This document shows, piece after piece, positions 34,021 through 43,339 of a DNA stretch of 47,607 nucleotides (positions are counted from its first letter, which is position 1; the number at the start of each line of letters is the position of its first letter). A model generated the notes under the pieces. It was given only the letters and a program-made list of their open reading frames with translations, ran no database searches and was not told the DNA's origin. The translations under genes and the position numbers were made by a program. Source of the stretch: JAQVEM01 sp034660395 (GTDB lineage Bacteria > Actinomycetota > Humimicrobiia > Humimicrobiales > Humimicrobiaceae); the NCBI GenBank assembly GCA_034660395.1, contig JAYEJA010000091.1, positions 1-47,607 of the forward strand, in the 5' to 3' direction.

Positions 34021-35145
34021 ATGATAGGAAAACCTCTTTTATTAAAAATCTATGAGGCAGCAAGCATGCAGCGGTGGAATGACCAGATACGCACCATTGA
34101 GCTGACCGAGCTTGATAAGCAGGCGCAGAAAATGGTTTTAATCTATATTCTTGGAAAGTGTGAGGAAGAAATTAATGACGGAAGGGAAATTGACTGGCTT
34201 GAAATAATAGAAATTGGAATATTTGAAATGTTTAAAAGAATAACGCTTACAGATTTAAAGCCGCCGCTTATAGACCGCATAAGAGAGGACAAAAAACATT
34301 ACAGGGAGCTTAACAGGTGGATTTTTGACAGAATAAGCCCTGTTACTGAAGAAATAGGCAGCGATTTTAACTCGAGGTTTAAAGAGTACTTATTTAAGGA
34401 AAAGCAGACGCTTGAAGCAGGAATAGTAGGCGCGGCTCATTTTTATGTAACGGAATGGGAATTTGATATCATAAAAAAGGCAAACCCGCGGCTTTACCTG
34501 GTTGAGGAGATTGCTGAAAGCATTTCGAAGGGTCAGAGTAAATACAGTGACCTGGAGTGCATGGAGTTTTTTTTAAATAATAAGAAACTGGTTGAGTTTG
34601 CAGACACATGCAGCCAGCTGCGCTTTCATCAGAGGTGGAGCCACCTCTACCGCATACCGAAGACATCGGTGCTGGGGCACATGCTGATAGTTGCAATTTT
34701 TTCATTTTTATTCTCCTGTGAGGCAGGGCTGGCAAGGGAGAACTGTATAAACAACTATTTTACAGGGCTTTTCCATGACCTGCCGGAGGTTCTGACAAGG
34801 GATATAATTAACCCGGTAAAAAAATCGGTTAAGGGACTTGACGGTTTAATAAAAAGTTATGAGATTGAGGAGATGCAGAAAAAAATATACAAGCTGATTC
34901 CCGGCAGCTGGCATGGAGACATAAAAATGTTTACCGAAGACGAATTTTCAGATACAAAAAATAGAAACGGAACGCTGGTAAAGGGAGCAGATGACCTTGC
35001 TGCTTTTATAGAAGCATATCTTGCATTAAAGAATGGCGTAAGAAATGAAAATCTGACATATGCCAAGAGAAAGTTAAGGGACAAATACGGTTCAAGGAAT
35101 ATTGAAGGAATAAACTTTGGAAATATTTATGCTGATTTTAGGTAA
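34021..35145 (+). CDS. HD-domain phosphohydrolase (YfbR-like)
   Basis: 374 residues. The C-terminal half has an HD-type metal site: RWSHLYRIPKTSVLGHM (His ligands), GLFHDLPEVLTRDI (HD) and a late KGADDLAAFIEAY (Asp ligand), the layout of the YfbR/HD_3 family of nucleotidases. The N-terminal half may be a second, degenerate HD domain (LKPPLIDRIREDK, ARNYFYVTEWEF-type pattern). It is 13 bp upstream of the DUF2779 gene. Substrate unknown. Confidence 0.78.
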   Translation: MIGKPLLLKIYEAASMQRWNDQIRTIELTELDKQAQKMVLIYILGKCEEEINDGREIDWLEIIEIGIFEMFKRITLTDLKPPLIDRIREDKKHYRELNRWIFDRISPVTEEIGSDFNSRFKEYLFKEKQTLEAGIVGAAHFYVTEWEFDIIKKANPRLYLVEEIAESISKGQSKYSDLECMEFFLNNKKLVEFADTCSQLRFHQRWSHLYRIPKTSVLGHMLIVAIFSFLFSCEAGLARENCINNYFTGLFHDLPEVLTRDIINPVKKSVKGLDGLIKSYEIEEMQKKIYKLIPGSWHGDIKMFTEDEFSDTKNRNGTLVKGADDLAAFIEAYLALKNGVRNENLTYAKRKLRDKYGSRNIEGINFGNIYADFR

Positions 35146-35158
35146 TTAGAGTTTCTTT

Positions 35159-36652
35159 ATGGATAGAAAAATAGTCATATCAAAATCAAGGTATCTTAAA
35201 GGACTCCAGTGCCTTAAATATTTATGGTACCTTGTTAATGACAGGAAAGCTATCCCGCAGCCGGACTTTGTGACCCGGTTTATATTCAGCCAGGGAATTC
35301 AGGTGGGTGAATATGCGAAAAAGTTATACCCCGGGGGAGTTGACCCTGGGAAAATAAGGGATTTTAAGGAGCAGATAGAAGCGACACGCAGAGAATTGTC
35401 CGGGAGGAAGGTAATTTTTGAGGCAAGCTGCAGCTGCGGCAATGTTTATGTCAGGGCGGATATCCTGGTTCCGGCAGAAAAGGACAGCTGGGATATAGTG
35501 GAGGTTAAGAGCTCTACCCAGCTTAAGGAAGAATATATACATGACGTAGCATTCCAGAGATACTGTTTTGAAAAATCAGGTGTGAAGATAAGAAAGTGTT
35601 ATGTTTCATACATTGACAGGCAGTATGTGAAAATTGGTGATGTAAGACCCGAAGAATTGTTCACCAGGGCTGATATAACTGAGGAAGTCAGTGAAGCTGC
35701 CGGTATGATAGAGAAAAATTTAAGAGAAATGCTTGAGATTGTAAAAGAGGAAAACCCCCCGGATGTTTTAATTGGAAGGCATTGCGATAATCCCTATTCC
35801 TGCCCGTTAAAAGATATGTGCTGGGAATTTTTACCCGATAACAATGTTTTTACCCTTTATGGCGACAAGAAGAGGGCAGAAGAGCTTTTCAGTAAAGGGG
35901 TCCTCTCCATAGAGGATATAGAAGACAGGTATGGGTTGAGCTTAAAGCAGCAGATGCAGATTGACAGTGCCAGAAACGGAAAACCGCTGATTAACAAAAG
36001 GGAGATTAAAAAGTTTATAAACAGTCTCAAATACCCATTATATTATTTTGACTTTGAAACCTTTTCCACTGCAATTCCACTGTATAATGGTACAGGGCCT
36101 TATGAGAATATACCTTTCCAGTATTCCATACATGTGCAGGAATCAATTAATGATAAGCCCAGACATTTAGGTTTTCTGGCGGAGGGGCTGGAAGACCCCA
36201 GGGGGAAGCTGCTCTCAAGTTTAAAGAAACACCTGGGTACAAGCGGCAGCATAATTGTTTATTACGAGCAATTTGAAAAAGGAATTTTGAGAGGGCTATC
36301 CGAGGCATTTCCTGAGTACGGCCCGTGGATAGATTCTATACTCAAGCGCATAGTTGACCTGTACAGGCCTTTTAAAAATTTCCATTATTACAATCCAGCC
36401 CAGAAGGGGAGCGCTTCGGTAAAAAGTGTTCTGCCTGCTATTACTGATTTAAGCTACGGGGGAATGGATATAGCCGACGGGCGTGCTGCAAGCGTAAGTT
36501 TTCTTTATATAAACGGTAAGTATGACAGTAAAGGAGATTTACCGGGGAAAGATGAAGCGGAAGGAATAAGAAAGTCACTAATAAGGTACTGCGGTATGGA
36601 TACCGGCGGGATGGTCCACATTCTGAGAGCGCTTGTGAGGGAAGCGGGATAA
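35159..36652 (+). CDS. DUF2779 protein: Cas4-like nuclease fused to RNase H-like domain
   Basis: 497 residues. The N-terminal third resembles Cas4/RecB-type PD-(D/E)XK nucleases: GNVYVRADILVP, then DIVEVKSS (catalytic E-x-K), a Cys near residue 18 and CDNPYSCPLKDMC at the end, giving the four cysteines of an Fe-S cluster. The C-terminal half (YPLYYFDFETFSTAIPLYNG, HVQ, GMDTGGMVHIL) is DUF2779, related to DEDD exonucleases. Probably a DNA-processing enzyme. No CRISPR array is present. Its stop codon is inside the loop of a terminator hairpin. Confidence 0.83.
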   Translation: MDRKIVISKSRYLKGLQCLKYLWYLVNDRKAIPQPDFVTRFIFSQGIQVGEYAKKLYPGGVDPGKIRDFKEQIEATRRELSGRKVIFEASCSCGNVYVRADILVPAEKDSWDIVEVKSSTQLKEEYIHDVAFQRYCFEKSGVKIRKCYVSYIDRQYVKIGDVRPEELFTRADITEEVSEAAGMIEKNLREMLEIVKEENPPDVLIGRHCDNPYSCPLKDMCWEFLPDNNVFTLYGDKKRAEELFSKGVLSIEDIEDRYGLSLKQQMQIDSARNGKPLINKREIKKFINSLKYPLYYFDFETFSTAIPLYNGTGPYENIPFQYSIHVQESINDKPRHLGFLAEGLEDPRGKLLSSLKKHLGTSGSIIVYYEQFEKGILRGLSEAFPEYGPWIDSILKRIVDLYRPFKNFHYYNPAQKGSASVKSVLPAITDLSYGGMDIADGRAASVSFLYINGKYDSKGDLPGKDEAEGIRKSLIRYCGMDTGGMVHILRALVREAG

Positions 36653-36661
36653 TCCCGTTTT
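36645..36661 (+). terminator. Hairpin terminator overlapping a stop codon
   Basis: CGGGA-TAA-TCCCG followed by TTTT. The TAA that forms the three-base loop is the stop codon of the DUF2779 gene. Short, but a typical intrinsic terminator shape. Confidence 0.6.
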
Positions 36662-36697
36662 AAAGAACCCTTTAATTTTTTTATATTGTAAATTCAG

Positions 36698-37714
36698 CTA
36701 CAAGACTCCTTTTGACCTGTAGAAAATGTTTTTTATCAGGTAAATAAGTCCTCCGAGCAGTGCACTGAAAATAATAACAAATAAAGCAACCAGGGCATAA
36801 AAAGCCCCTGTTGCTTCAGGCACATTAAAATTCTTAAGAAGTATTACGAAGGAATTTTCCCGGACGCCTATACCGCCTATAGAGATCGGGACGTTTGTTA
36901 TCAGGATGATAACCGGTATTAAAAACAGGAAGGCGGAAAACGGAAGGTTAAGGTTAATATAGACCGCAGCAAAATAAAATCCTGTATAGAAAAGCACCTG
37001 GGCCGCAAAGCTGAAAAGTGAGCTTAATGCCAGGTATCTTAATTTATGTTTGTAGCTGACAAAGTGATTTAGAAATGAATTATATTTAGGTTCAAATCTT
37101 GTTAAGAAATGTATTTTTTTAAAAAGTCTGTCTATTTTAAATACTTTAGGTTTTAAGATTATAAAAAACAGCAGGAGACCTCCTGCCGGAAGTATGGAAA
37201 GACTGATAATGGTTGGTAAATTTAAATACCTGTAAACTCCAAAAAATGAAATAGCCAGGTAGATGCTTCCCGTGAACATACCTATAAACCTGTCAACAAC
37301 TATAACGGAGATATTTTTATCAAGGGGGATATCCTTATTTTTATGGAGGTCATAGGCCCTGTATATGTCGCCTCCTATATTCGTTGGAAAGATATTACTG
37401 AAAAAATATGCTATAAAAAATGACTGGGTCAGGTATCCTTTTGAAATTCTTATATCCTGGGCCCTTAAGAGTGTGTCCCATCTCAGCATTTCGGTAATTA
37501 TTCCAAGAATAAAAAATGACACGGCAAGAAGGAGGAATGCCGGATTCAGCTCTCTTAAAATTGATGTAAAATTTTTTAAGCTACTCCAGCTTCTTATGAT
37601 AAAAAAGGTAAGCAGTGAAATACTTATGATGATTCTTATAGCGGTAAAAATTCTATCCTTTTTTCTTTTCCTATCTGTTTTTACCGGCATATTGTTTTTT
37701 ATATTATTTGACAT
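36698..37714 (-). CDS. Flippase-like membrane protein (LPG synthase TM / UPF0104)
   Basis: 338 residues with about eight transmembrane segments. Blocks FFSNIFPTNIGGDIYRAYDL, VDRFIGMFTGSIYLAI and PISIGGIGVRENSFVIL are the conserved signatures of the AglD/MprF-N flippase-like family, which moves lipid-linked groups or lysylated lipids across the membrane. No catalytic C-terminal domain is fused. Substrate unknown. Confidence 0.88.
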   Translation of the reverse strand: MSNNIKNNMPVKTDRKRKKDRIFTAIRIIISISLLTFFIIRSWSSLKNFTSILRELNPAFLLLAVSFFILGIITEMLRWDTLLRAQDIRISKGYLTQSFFIAYFFSNIFPTNIGGDIYRAYDLHKNKDIPLDKNISVIVVDRFIGMFTGSIYLAISFFGVYRYLNLPTIISLSILPAGGLLLFFIILKPKVFKIDRLFKKIHFLTRFEPKYNSFLNHFVSYKHKLRYLALSSLFSFAAQVLFYTGFYFAAVYINLNLPFSAFLFLIPVIILITNVPISIGGIGVRENSFVILLKNFNVPEATGAFYALVALFVIIFSALLGGLIYLIKNIFYRSKGVL

Positions 37715-37932
37715 AGCTTTTTTAGTTATAAGAAAATTAATCGTGCCGGGAATATTTTTAATATACCATTATATTATCAAGATAGAAATTTAAGAAATTC
37801 TATTTAATTATAATAGAAGATTATTATTAAAATGAAAAAGCAATATTTTTGATTCTTAATATCATTGTTACTATAATAATTTAAGTTAATTGAATTTAAT
37901 AAAAGAAATCCATACAATAGATTATTCTTGTC

Positions 37933-38592
37933 ATGTCTAAATTAGAAGAAATAATTATAAGAGCTTATAAAAGAAGTGACAGGGAATTTGTAAGGAAGAT
38001 TGCCTGTGATACGGCCTTTATGGGAGAGCCCGCAGAGAATTTTTTTAAAGGGAGAAAGTTTCTTTCGGATTTTTTAACCCGTTATCATACGGACTTTGAA
38101 CCGGAATCCATTTTTGTGGCTGAAAGGGATGGGAAGATAGCAGGGTATCTCAGCGGCGCAAAAAGTGAGAAGAAAATGATTTCGAAATTTATAATTACAG
38201 TGCTTCCCGGAGCTTTTTTTAAAATTCTTTTTAAAGGTTATGCTTTTAAAAAGAAAAATTTTCTCTTTACTCTCTTTAATATCCGTAGTTTTTTAAAGGG
38301 AGAGTTTTATGCGCCTTCGTTTATAAAAAAAGAGTATCCTGCAATTTTACATATAAACATAGATAAGAATTACAGGGGCCTTGGTATAGGGGGAAGGTTA
38401 ATCGGGGCTTATTTAAATTATCTAAAGAAAGAAAAGATAAAAGGGGTTCACATTAAGACGCCATCGGAAAAGTCATTTAAATTTTTCGAAAAGCTGGGTT
38501 TTAAAATGCTGTATGAAACAAGGATTTCTTATTTCAGGCATGTTTTAAAGAGAAGAGTGAGATATATATATTTTGGGAAAAAATTGGGCTAA
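37933..38592 (+). CDS. GNAT-family N-acetyltransferase
   Basis: 219 residues. ILHINIDKNYRGLGIGGRLIGAYLNYLKKEKIKG is the acetyl-CoA site (RGLGIGGRL), and FKFFEKLGFKMLYETRISYF is the closing segment. N-terminal IIIRAYKRSDREFVRKIACD is also typical. Lone gene; substrate unknown. Confidence 0.88.
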   Translation: MSKLEEIIIRAYKRSDREFVRKIACDTAFMGEPAENFFKGRKFLSDFLTRYHTDFEPESIFVAERDGKIAGYLSGAKSEKKMISKFIITVLPGAFFKILFKGYAFKKKNFLFTLFNIRSFLKGEFYAPSFIKKEYPAILHINIDKNYRGLGIGGRLIGAYLNYLKKEKIKGVHIKTPSEKSFKFFEKLGFKMLYETRISYFRHVLKRRVRYIYFGKKLG

Positions 38593-38907
38593 CTTATTTC
38601 ATCCCGCGCGTTTCGAAATCTTATCTTATAAAAAGGCAGAGATTTTATTTCATAGTGATAACTTTTTAGTTTCTCTATCCATTATTTATTTTTAAGATTG
38701 GTATAAAGCAATTCACTTTGAAAGCAATTTTCTAATATTTTAACGGATTAGGGGTAAAAATAAAAAGCAAATTTTTACCATAGAAAAATAAATTATTTAC
38801 ATAGGATAGAATGTGCATGTGAAAAGCTTTAATATATATAAAATTTTGGTATAGTAAATGAGTAATAATAAGTATTACTCAAAAATATAATATGACTGGA
38901 GCCAAGG
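38593..38907. other. Intergenic region before RHH/PIN locus
   Basis: 315 bp, AT-rich. Besides the palindromic operator at 38859-38881 I find no gene or RNA structure. Confidence 0.5.
38859..38881. promoter_or_regulatory. Palindromic operator of RHH/PIN toxin-antitoxin locus
   Basis: TGAGTAATA-ATAAG-TATTACTCA, a perfect 9-bp inverted repeat with a 5-nt spacer, ending 26 bp upstream of the antitoxin ATG. RHH antitoxins bind such palindromes to repress their own operon; the use here is inferred. Confidence 0.7.
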
Positions 38908-39141
38908 ATGCCAAGAAAAACAAAAATTTTAAATATTTCATTAAGCAGGGAATTATATGAAGAGATTGAAAAGGTATCAAAGGTAGAGAGTAGAACTAAA
39001 AGCGATTTAATAAGGGAAGCATTCAGGCAGTATTCTGCAAATAAAAAATGGGCAGAGATAAGGGCCCGGGGAGATAAAACCGCAAGAAAGTTTGGAATAA
39101 GGGATGAGGAAGATATAGATAGGATGCTTCATGAAAAGTAA
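38908..39141 (+). CDS. Ribbon-helix-helix (CopG-type) antitoxin
   Basis: 77 residues. The RHH fold is seen in TKILNISLSRELYEEIEKVSKVE (strand and helix 1) and RTKSDLIREAFRQYSA (helix 2), followed by a charged C-terminal tail, the usual toxin-binding part. The stop lies 9 bp before the PIN gene. Likely a DNA-binding autorepressor. Confidence 0.88.
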   Translation: MPRKTKILNISLSRELYEEIEKVSKVESRTKSDLIREAFRQYSANKKWAEIRARGDKTARKFGIRDEEDIDRMLHEK

Positions 39142-39150
39142 GGCGGTAAA

Positions 39151-39552
39151 TTGAAAGTAGTCCTGGATACAAATATTTTTATTTTGGCAGCTTTATTGGG
39201 GAGAGTATGCGAGGAAATAATTCAATTTTGCAGGTTTGGAAAAGTAAATGTATTTATAAGCAGGGATATAATAAGAGAGATAGAAAATAAGCTAAAATCA
39301 AAATTTTTATGGAAAAATAATCAGATACAAATATTTATAGATAGCATACTTGAGTTCTGCCATCTTACCAGAGTTAATGAGAAGATTGTTTTTGTAAAAG
39401 ATGATCCTGATGATGATAAGATACTGGAATGTGCAGTTACAGCAAAGTGTGATTATATAGTATCCGGAGATAGGCATCTGATAAAATTGGGGTCATATAA
39501 AAATATAAAAATATTAAGACCGGTGGACTTTTTGTTTCTGATTAGAAGGTGA
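39151..39552 (+). CDS. PIN-domain toxin (putative RNase)
   Basis: 133 residues with the acidic residues of PIN nucleases: VVLDTNIFILA (first Asp), IIREIENKL (Glu), DDPDDDKILECAV and IVSGDRHLIKL (Asp). This is the 'putative toxin-antitoxin system toxin component, PIN family' group. TTG start. Ribonuclease activity is the family's known role; its RNA target is not visible. Confidence 0.9.
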   Translation: MKVVLDTNIFILAALLGRVCEEIIQFCRFGKVNVFISRDIIREIENKLKSKFLWKNNQIQIFIDSILEFCHLTRVNEKIVFVKDDPDDDKILECAVTAKCDYIVSGDRHLIKLGSYKNIKILRPVDFLFLIRR

Positions 39553-39702
39553 GAGAATTTTAAGATTTTAACTTCAATATTCATATATTAAGAAATATTC
39601 TCCGGGCATGCCTAACGATAGATATTTCTTAACTGTCGCTATAAAATAAAAGTAGACGTAGAAAAACATGCACGATCAAAAAAAAGAGATGAGAGGTTAA
39701 CC

Positions 39703-40509
39703 ATGATTTTGGAAGAAAAGTATAAGATATCCAATGGAGTAGAGATTCCTAAAATAGGCCTTGGGACATGGCTTATAAGCAATGAAGATGTTGCGCAGGC
39801 AGTGGTGGATGCAGTAAAAATCGGCTATCGTCACTTCGATACGGCGCAGGCATATGACAATGAAAGCGGAGTAGGGGACGGCATCAGAGAATGCGGCATT
39901 AGAAGAGAAGATATTTTTGTGACTACAAAACTTGCTGCAGAAATAAAGTCGTATGAAGAGGCTGTTTTATCAATTGATCAATCACTGAAAAATATACGGC
40001 TTGATTATGTTGATATGATGATTATTCACAGCCCGAAACCATGGGCAAAGTTCCATGAAAAAGATCGGTATCTGGAAGGAAATCGTGAAGCGTGGAGAGC
40101 CCTTGAGAAAGCATATGAAGCCGGAAAGCTTCATGTTATCGGGGTTTCTAACTTTGAAGAACCTGATATCAGTAACATATTTGAGTCGTGCTCCGTAAAA
40201 CCGATGGTAAATCAAATTCCGGCGCATATAAGCAATACACCAAAAGAGTTGATTCAATATACAAAAGATAAGGGAATTCTCGTAGAGGCCTATTCACCGA
40301 TTGGACACGGAGAATTAATGAAAAATAAAGAAATAAAAAAAATCGCGGAAAAATATGGAGTTTCGATACCGCAAATATGTATCCGTTATGCTTTACAGCT
40401 TGGCCTTCTTCCGTTACCCAAGACTGTGAATCCTTCACATATGAAAAATAATGCAGATGTTGATTTTGTAATCTCAAAAGAGGATATGGATTATTTAAAA
40501 AATATGTAA
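39703..40509 (+). CDS. Aldo/keto reductase
   Basis: 268 residues, TIM-barrel NADPH-dependent reductase. The catalytic tetrad is present: Asp and Tyr in HFDTAQAYDNE, Lys in TTKLAAEIKS, His in MIIHSPKPW; the NADPH-binding end is LLPLPKTVNPSHMKNNADV. Similar to 2,5-diketogluconate-type reductases. It stands alone next to IS3 debris and, from its position, could be an acquired gene. Substrate not predictable. Confidence 0.93.
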   Translation: MILEEKYKISNGVEIPKIGLGTWLISNEDVAQAVVDAVKIGYRHFDTAQAYDNESGVGDGIRECGIRREDIFVTTKLAAEIKSYEEAVLSIDQSLKNIRLDYVDMMIIHSPKPWAKFHEKDRYLEGNREAWRALEKAYEAGKLHVIGVSNFEEPDISNIFESCSVKPMVNQIPAHISNTPKELIQYTKDKGILVEAYSPIGHGELMKNKEIKKIAEKYGVSIPQICIRYALQLGLLPLPKTVNPSHMKNNADVDFVISKEDMDYLKNM

Positions 40510-40511
40510 CA

Positions 40512-40882
40512 TGACCTTTCCCCCAAAAACCAGTCCACTTATAATGTTAGTAATCCGGCTCATTTAACCCTATGGAAAATTGACCAGAAAACTCAGCCGG
40601 AGTCATGTTTCACAGAGAACTATGAGGTCTGGACTCGTTATAGTCCCTTCTCCATACATCTAACTTACTCTGTGCATCCTTGATTGACAGGAATCAATTA
40701 GTATTAAAACACTCATCACTAAGACTACCATTAAAGGACTCTATAAAGGCATTATCCGTAGGTTTACCGGGACGAGAAAACTCTAGCTTAATGTTATTTG
40801 ATTTGTCCAGTTGTCAAGCGCATTGGAGATAAATTTCGGACCATTGTCCACCCTGATTCTCTCAGGTAGCCCTTGTATTGGA
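40512..40882 (-). pseudogene. IS3-family transposase C-terminal remnant with right end
   Basis: On the minus strand the sequence reads GLPERIRVDNGPKFISNALD, then after a frame change LEFSRPGKPTDNAFIESFNG and further RDYNESRPHSSL and TPAEF, the end of an IS3-type DDE integrase (second Asp and Glu visible). Stop codons interrupt NTN-stop-FLS and HSSL-stop. The IS end TGACCTTTCC...AAAAACCAGTCCA is at 40512-40537. The 5' half of the element is gone. Confidence 0.85.
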
Positions 40883-41250
40883 TAAATAACAAGTTATTAC
40901 AGAACTCGGCTTACAGGCTAACTCCAACTTTTTTTATGCTATAAGCCGCAAAAATAGGATATATTTCTTAGGTTATACTTACAGTTTTTACACTGTATAA
41001 GCTTAAATTTTACAGTTTTAATTATACAGGTGAGGAGAGATATTTCAATTTGTTTTTTCTATTTAGTACAAGAATTAATAGCATAGCTATATCTATTTTT
41101 TATATAGTTTTGGATTCCTTTATAAGTTGTCATTTAAATACCTCAATAATGCTCATCATATGAAATATAGCACTTTAGGATGTAAGCTAATAAAGCTTTA
41201 AAATTTAATAGTATAAGACATTCAATAGATTTGAGTTGCGAAGTTTCAAA
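40883..41250. other. Intergenic, no gene seen
   Basis: 368 bp of very AT-rich sequence between the transposase remnant and the frameshifted membrane-protein gene. I see no ORF with recognisable features; presumably decayed mobile-element DNA. Confidence 0.4.
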
Positions 41251-42148
41251 TTAATCCCATTCAATTAATAAATTACTTAATTTTAAAGAAATTTCAGAAT
41301 TTTTATATAAACCCCATAAGTGGAATCTGACTGAATGTAGATTTTCTTCATTTATTGGAATTTCATCAATTTCTTTTATCTGAAGATCATTTATAAAGCA
41401 TCTAATTAAATTGTCAGAACATACAATCTTATATTTAAAAGGTTTGATTGATTTTAAATCATTACCCTTGAAATATTTATCTATAGCACTATCCTTTTCC
41501 TTACTAGCTAATCTGAAACTTATATAATTCTGGTCTTCACTATCAATATTATGGGTGGAAAAAAAACATTTCACTATTTCTGTTTATATTTAATAGTTTA
41601 ATTCCTATTCTCCAATTATTACCATTAATTTCATCAACTTTAAAACTAGCCTCTTTAAATATTTTTTTGTCATTATGGAAATCAATATTAAATGTCCCTT
41701 TGATACTTATATTTAGTCTTGGAATATTGACAATACAATTTGATTTAGATTCATAAGCCCAAAGCTGCAAAGCTTTATTATAATATTTATTTTTTTTATA
41801 AAAATCTAGTAAGTAATGATTTATAGGTTTAAAAATAAAAGGTATTAAAACTTTAATAATAACGAAAATAAATAAAAAAACACCAACTAAAAGAAATAAA
41901 ATATCTATAATATTGAAAGTTTTAAATATGAAAAAATTAAATAAATTTTTCTTTTCCATTAAATAGTCAAGAATTATGTAAGCAAATCCTACTACAAGAA
42001 GGATAGATGTCCAGATTATACCACCACTTTTTTTAAGCTTTTTCCATTCTTCTTTAAAAGGATATATTTTTGGATTATATATTTTTATATTATTGTTTCT
42101 TCTAACCATAATAAAAAATAATGTTATAATATTTTCATAATTAAACAC
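41251..42148 (-). pseudogene. Membrane protein gene split by a frameshift
   Basis: The upstream ORF (41549-42148, 199 residues) has two transmembrane helices (IIWTSILLVVGFAYIILDYL and ILFLLVGVFLFIFVIIKVL) and a beta-rich segment; the downstream ORF (41251-41574, 107 residues) continues the beta-rich part (FKYKIVCSDNLIRCFIND, VRFHLWGLYKNSEISLKL). The frames change at a run of eight Ts in the coding strand: dropping one T gives one continuous protein of about 297 residues ending LSNLLIEWD. This may be a real mutation, a slippage-controlled gene or a sequencing error. Family unrecognised; the second half resembles a concanavalin-type sandwich. Confidence 0.6.
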
Positions 42149-42571
42149 TATTTTATAGTAATAAAAAAAATTTTCTATTAATAATTATTATAAAAGGTTG
42201 CTTAACAATTTTAAAAGTTGTCACCTGAAAAAAATTGAAAAGCCAAAGCAAATTTTTGTTGCTTATAAGTATAATAATGTAGAAGGAGTTATAGGAAACT
42301 CTATTATTGACCTTTCCTATAAAAACCGGTCCAAGCTAAAAGTTAGAATTAAGGATAATGAGGGATTCTAGGGAGATTCAGGATTTCTTTTCATAAAATT
42401 AAAAACACAGTGTCATTATATAATAAATTTTAAAATCAAAAAAATATCTATTTTTATTATACACAATTCAGGTGTAAAAGTGTCTATATTGCATATAGTT
42501 TTATTATAATATCTTGATTATAATGAGATAAAAATTTAAAATGAAGTTAATTTAACTGGGGAGACATAACC
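42149..42571. other. Intergenic region with IS end relic
   Basis: 423 bp. It holds a copy of the IS right end at 42308, a short open stretch at about 42220-42300 that I cannot identify (KPKQIFVAYKYNNVEGVIGN), and the promoter region of the restriction operon. Confidence 0.5.
42308..42333 (+). repeat. Relic IS3-type right end
   Basis: TGACCTTTCCTATAAAAACCGGTCCA matches 40512-40537 at 22 of 26 bases in the same orientation. No transposase sequence follows, so it is an end scar. Confidence 0.6.
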
Positions 42572-43339
42572 TTGATAAAATTTGATCTGAGAGCATTTGC
42601 AGATTCAAGTCATATATTTCTAAAACACCAGAAATTAATCACTGAAGAAGCTGTAAAAAATATTGTTACATCAAAAAATTTAACTAATAATAAAATTAAA
42701 AATAATTTTGATTCCATTTTCAGTAATATTGAAAAAGAAGCGTACAGACTATATTTGATCTATGAGGAAATATATGGAAAAGAAGTATTCAGTACTTTTA
42801 TCGAATATCTTTATCAAAGTAAAAGAATTAAAAGTATTTTAGAAATAAAAGAATCTCTGGGTGAATATTTTTACTCGTTTGATAAATTCTTTTTATCGTT
42901 ATCTCAATCAAGAAGGTCAAGGTCTGGTAAAACTTTCGAGTCTATTACTAACAGTTTATTTAAAAGTCTGAATTATCCTTTTAATGAACAAATCTTAATA
43001 AATGGAAAACATGATTTTTTGATGCCATCCGAAAAGCATTATAGAGAAAATCCTCTGGATTGTATAATTTTTACAACTAAGCGGACCTTAAGAGAGAGAT
43101 GGAGACAGATTGTTACGGAAGGAACAAGAGGTCTCGGATTTTATCTTGCAACAATAGATGAAAAGATATCTTCTACACAATTAGAAGAGATGCTAAAGCA
43201 CAGAATTTATGTAGTATGCCCACAAACATTAAAAGATAAGTGTTATAATAATGATGTAAATGTTTTAAGCTTCAGACAGTTTTTTAAAGATCATCTTGAT
43301 CCTGCTATGAAAAGATGGAAAGATAATGGAGTAATATAA
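42572..43339 (+). CDS. Type II restriction endonuclease, EcoRII C-terminal-like
   Basis: 255 residues. The block SRRSRSGKTFESITNSLFKSL, then NGKHDFLMPS, NPLDCIIFTTKRTLRERWRQI and a late VLSFRQFF match the PD-(D/E)XK catalytic domain of EcoRII, with Glu, Asp and Lys-x-x-Leu-Arg-Glu-Arg metal and phosphate-binding residues in order. EcoRII cuts before CCWGG; relatives cut CCNGG and similar sites, so a double-C site is likely but not proven. The stop overlaps the methyltransferase start by one base, indicating one operon. Confidence 0.85.
   Translation: MIKFDLRAFADSSHIFLKHQKLITEEAVKNIVTSKNLTNNKIKNNFDSIFSNIEKEAYRLYLIYEEIYGKEVFSTFIEYLYQSKRIKSILEIKESLGEYFYSFDKFFLSLSQSRRSRSGKTFESITNSLFKSLNYPFNEQILINGKHDFLMPSEKHYRENPLDCIIFTTKRTLRERWRQIVTEGTRGLGFYLATIDEKISSTQLEEMLKHRIYVVCPQTLKDKCYNNDVNVLSFRQFFKDHLDPAMKRWKDNGVI

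Noticed and set aside
35159..36652. CRISPR-associated Cas4
   Set aside because: Only the N-terminal part is Cas4-like, a DUF2779 domain follows, and no repeat array or other cas gene is present in the window.
42220..42300. Short coding-like stretch (KPKQIFVAYKYNN) upstream of the restriction operon
   Set aside because: No start, no clear family; too short to call as gene or pseudogene.
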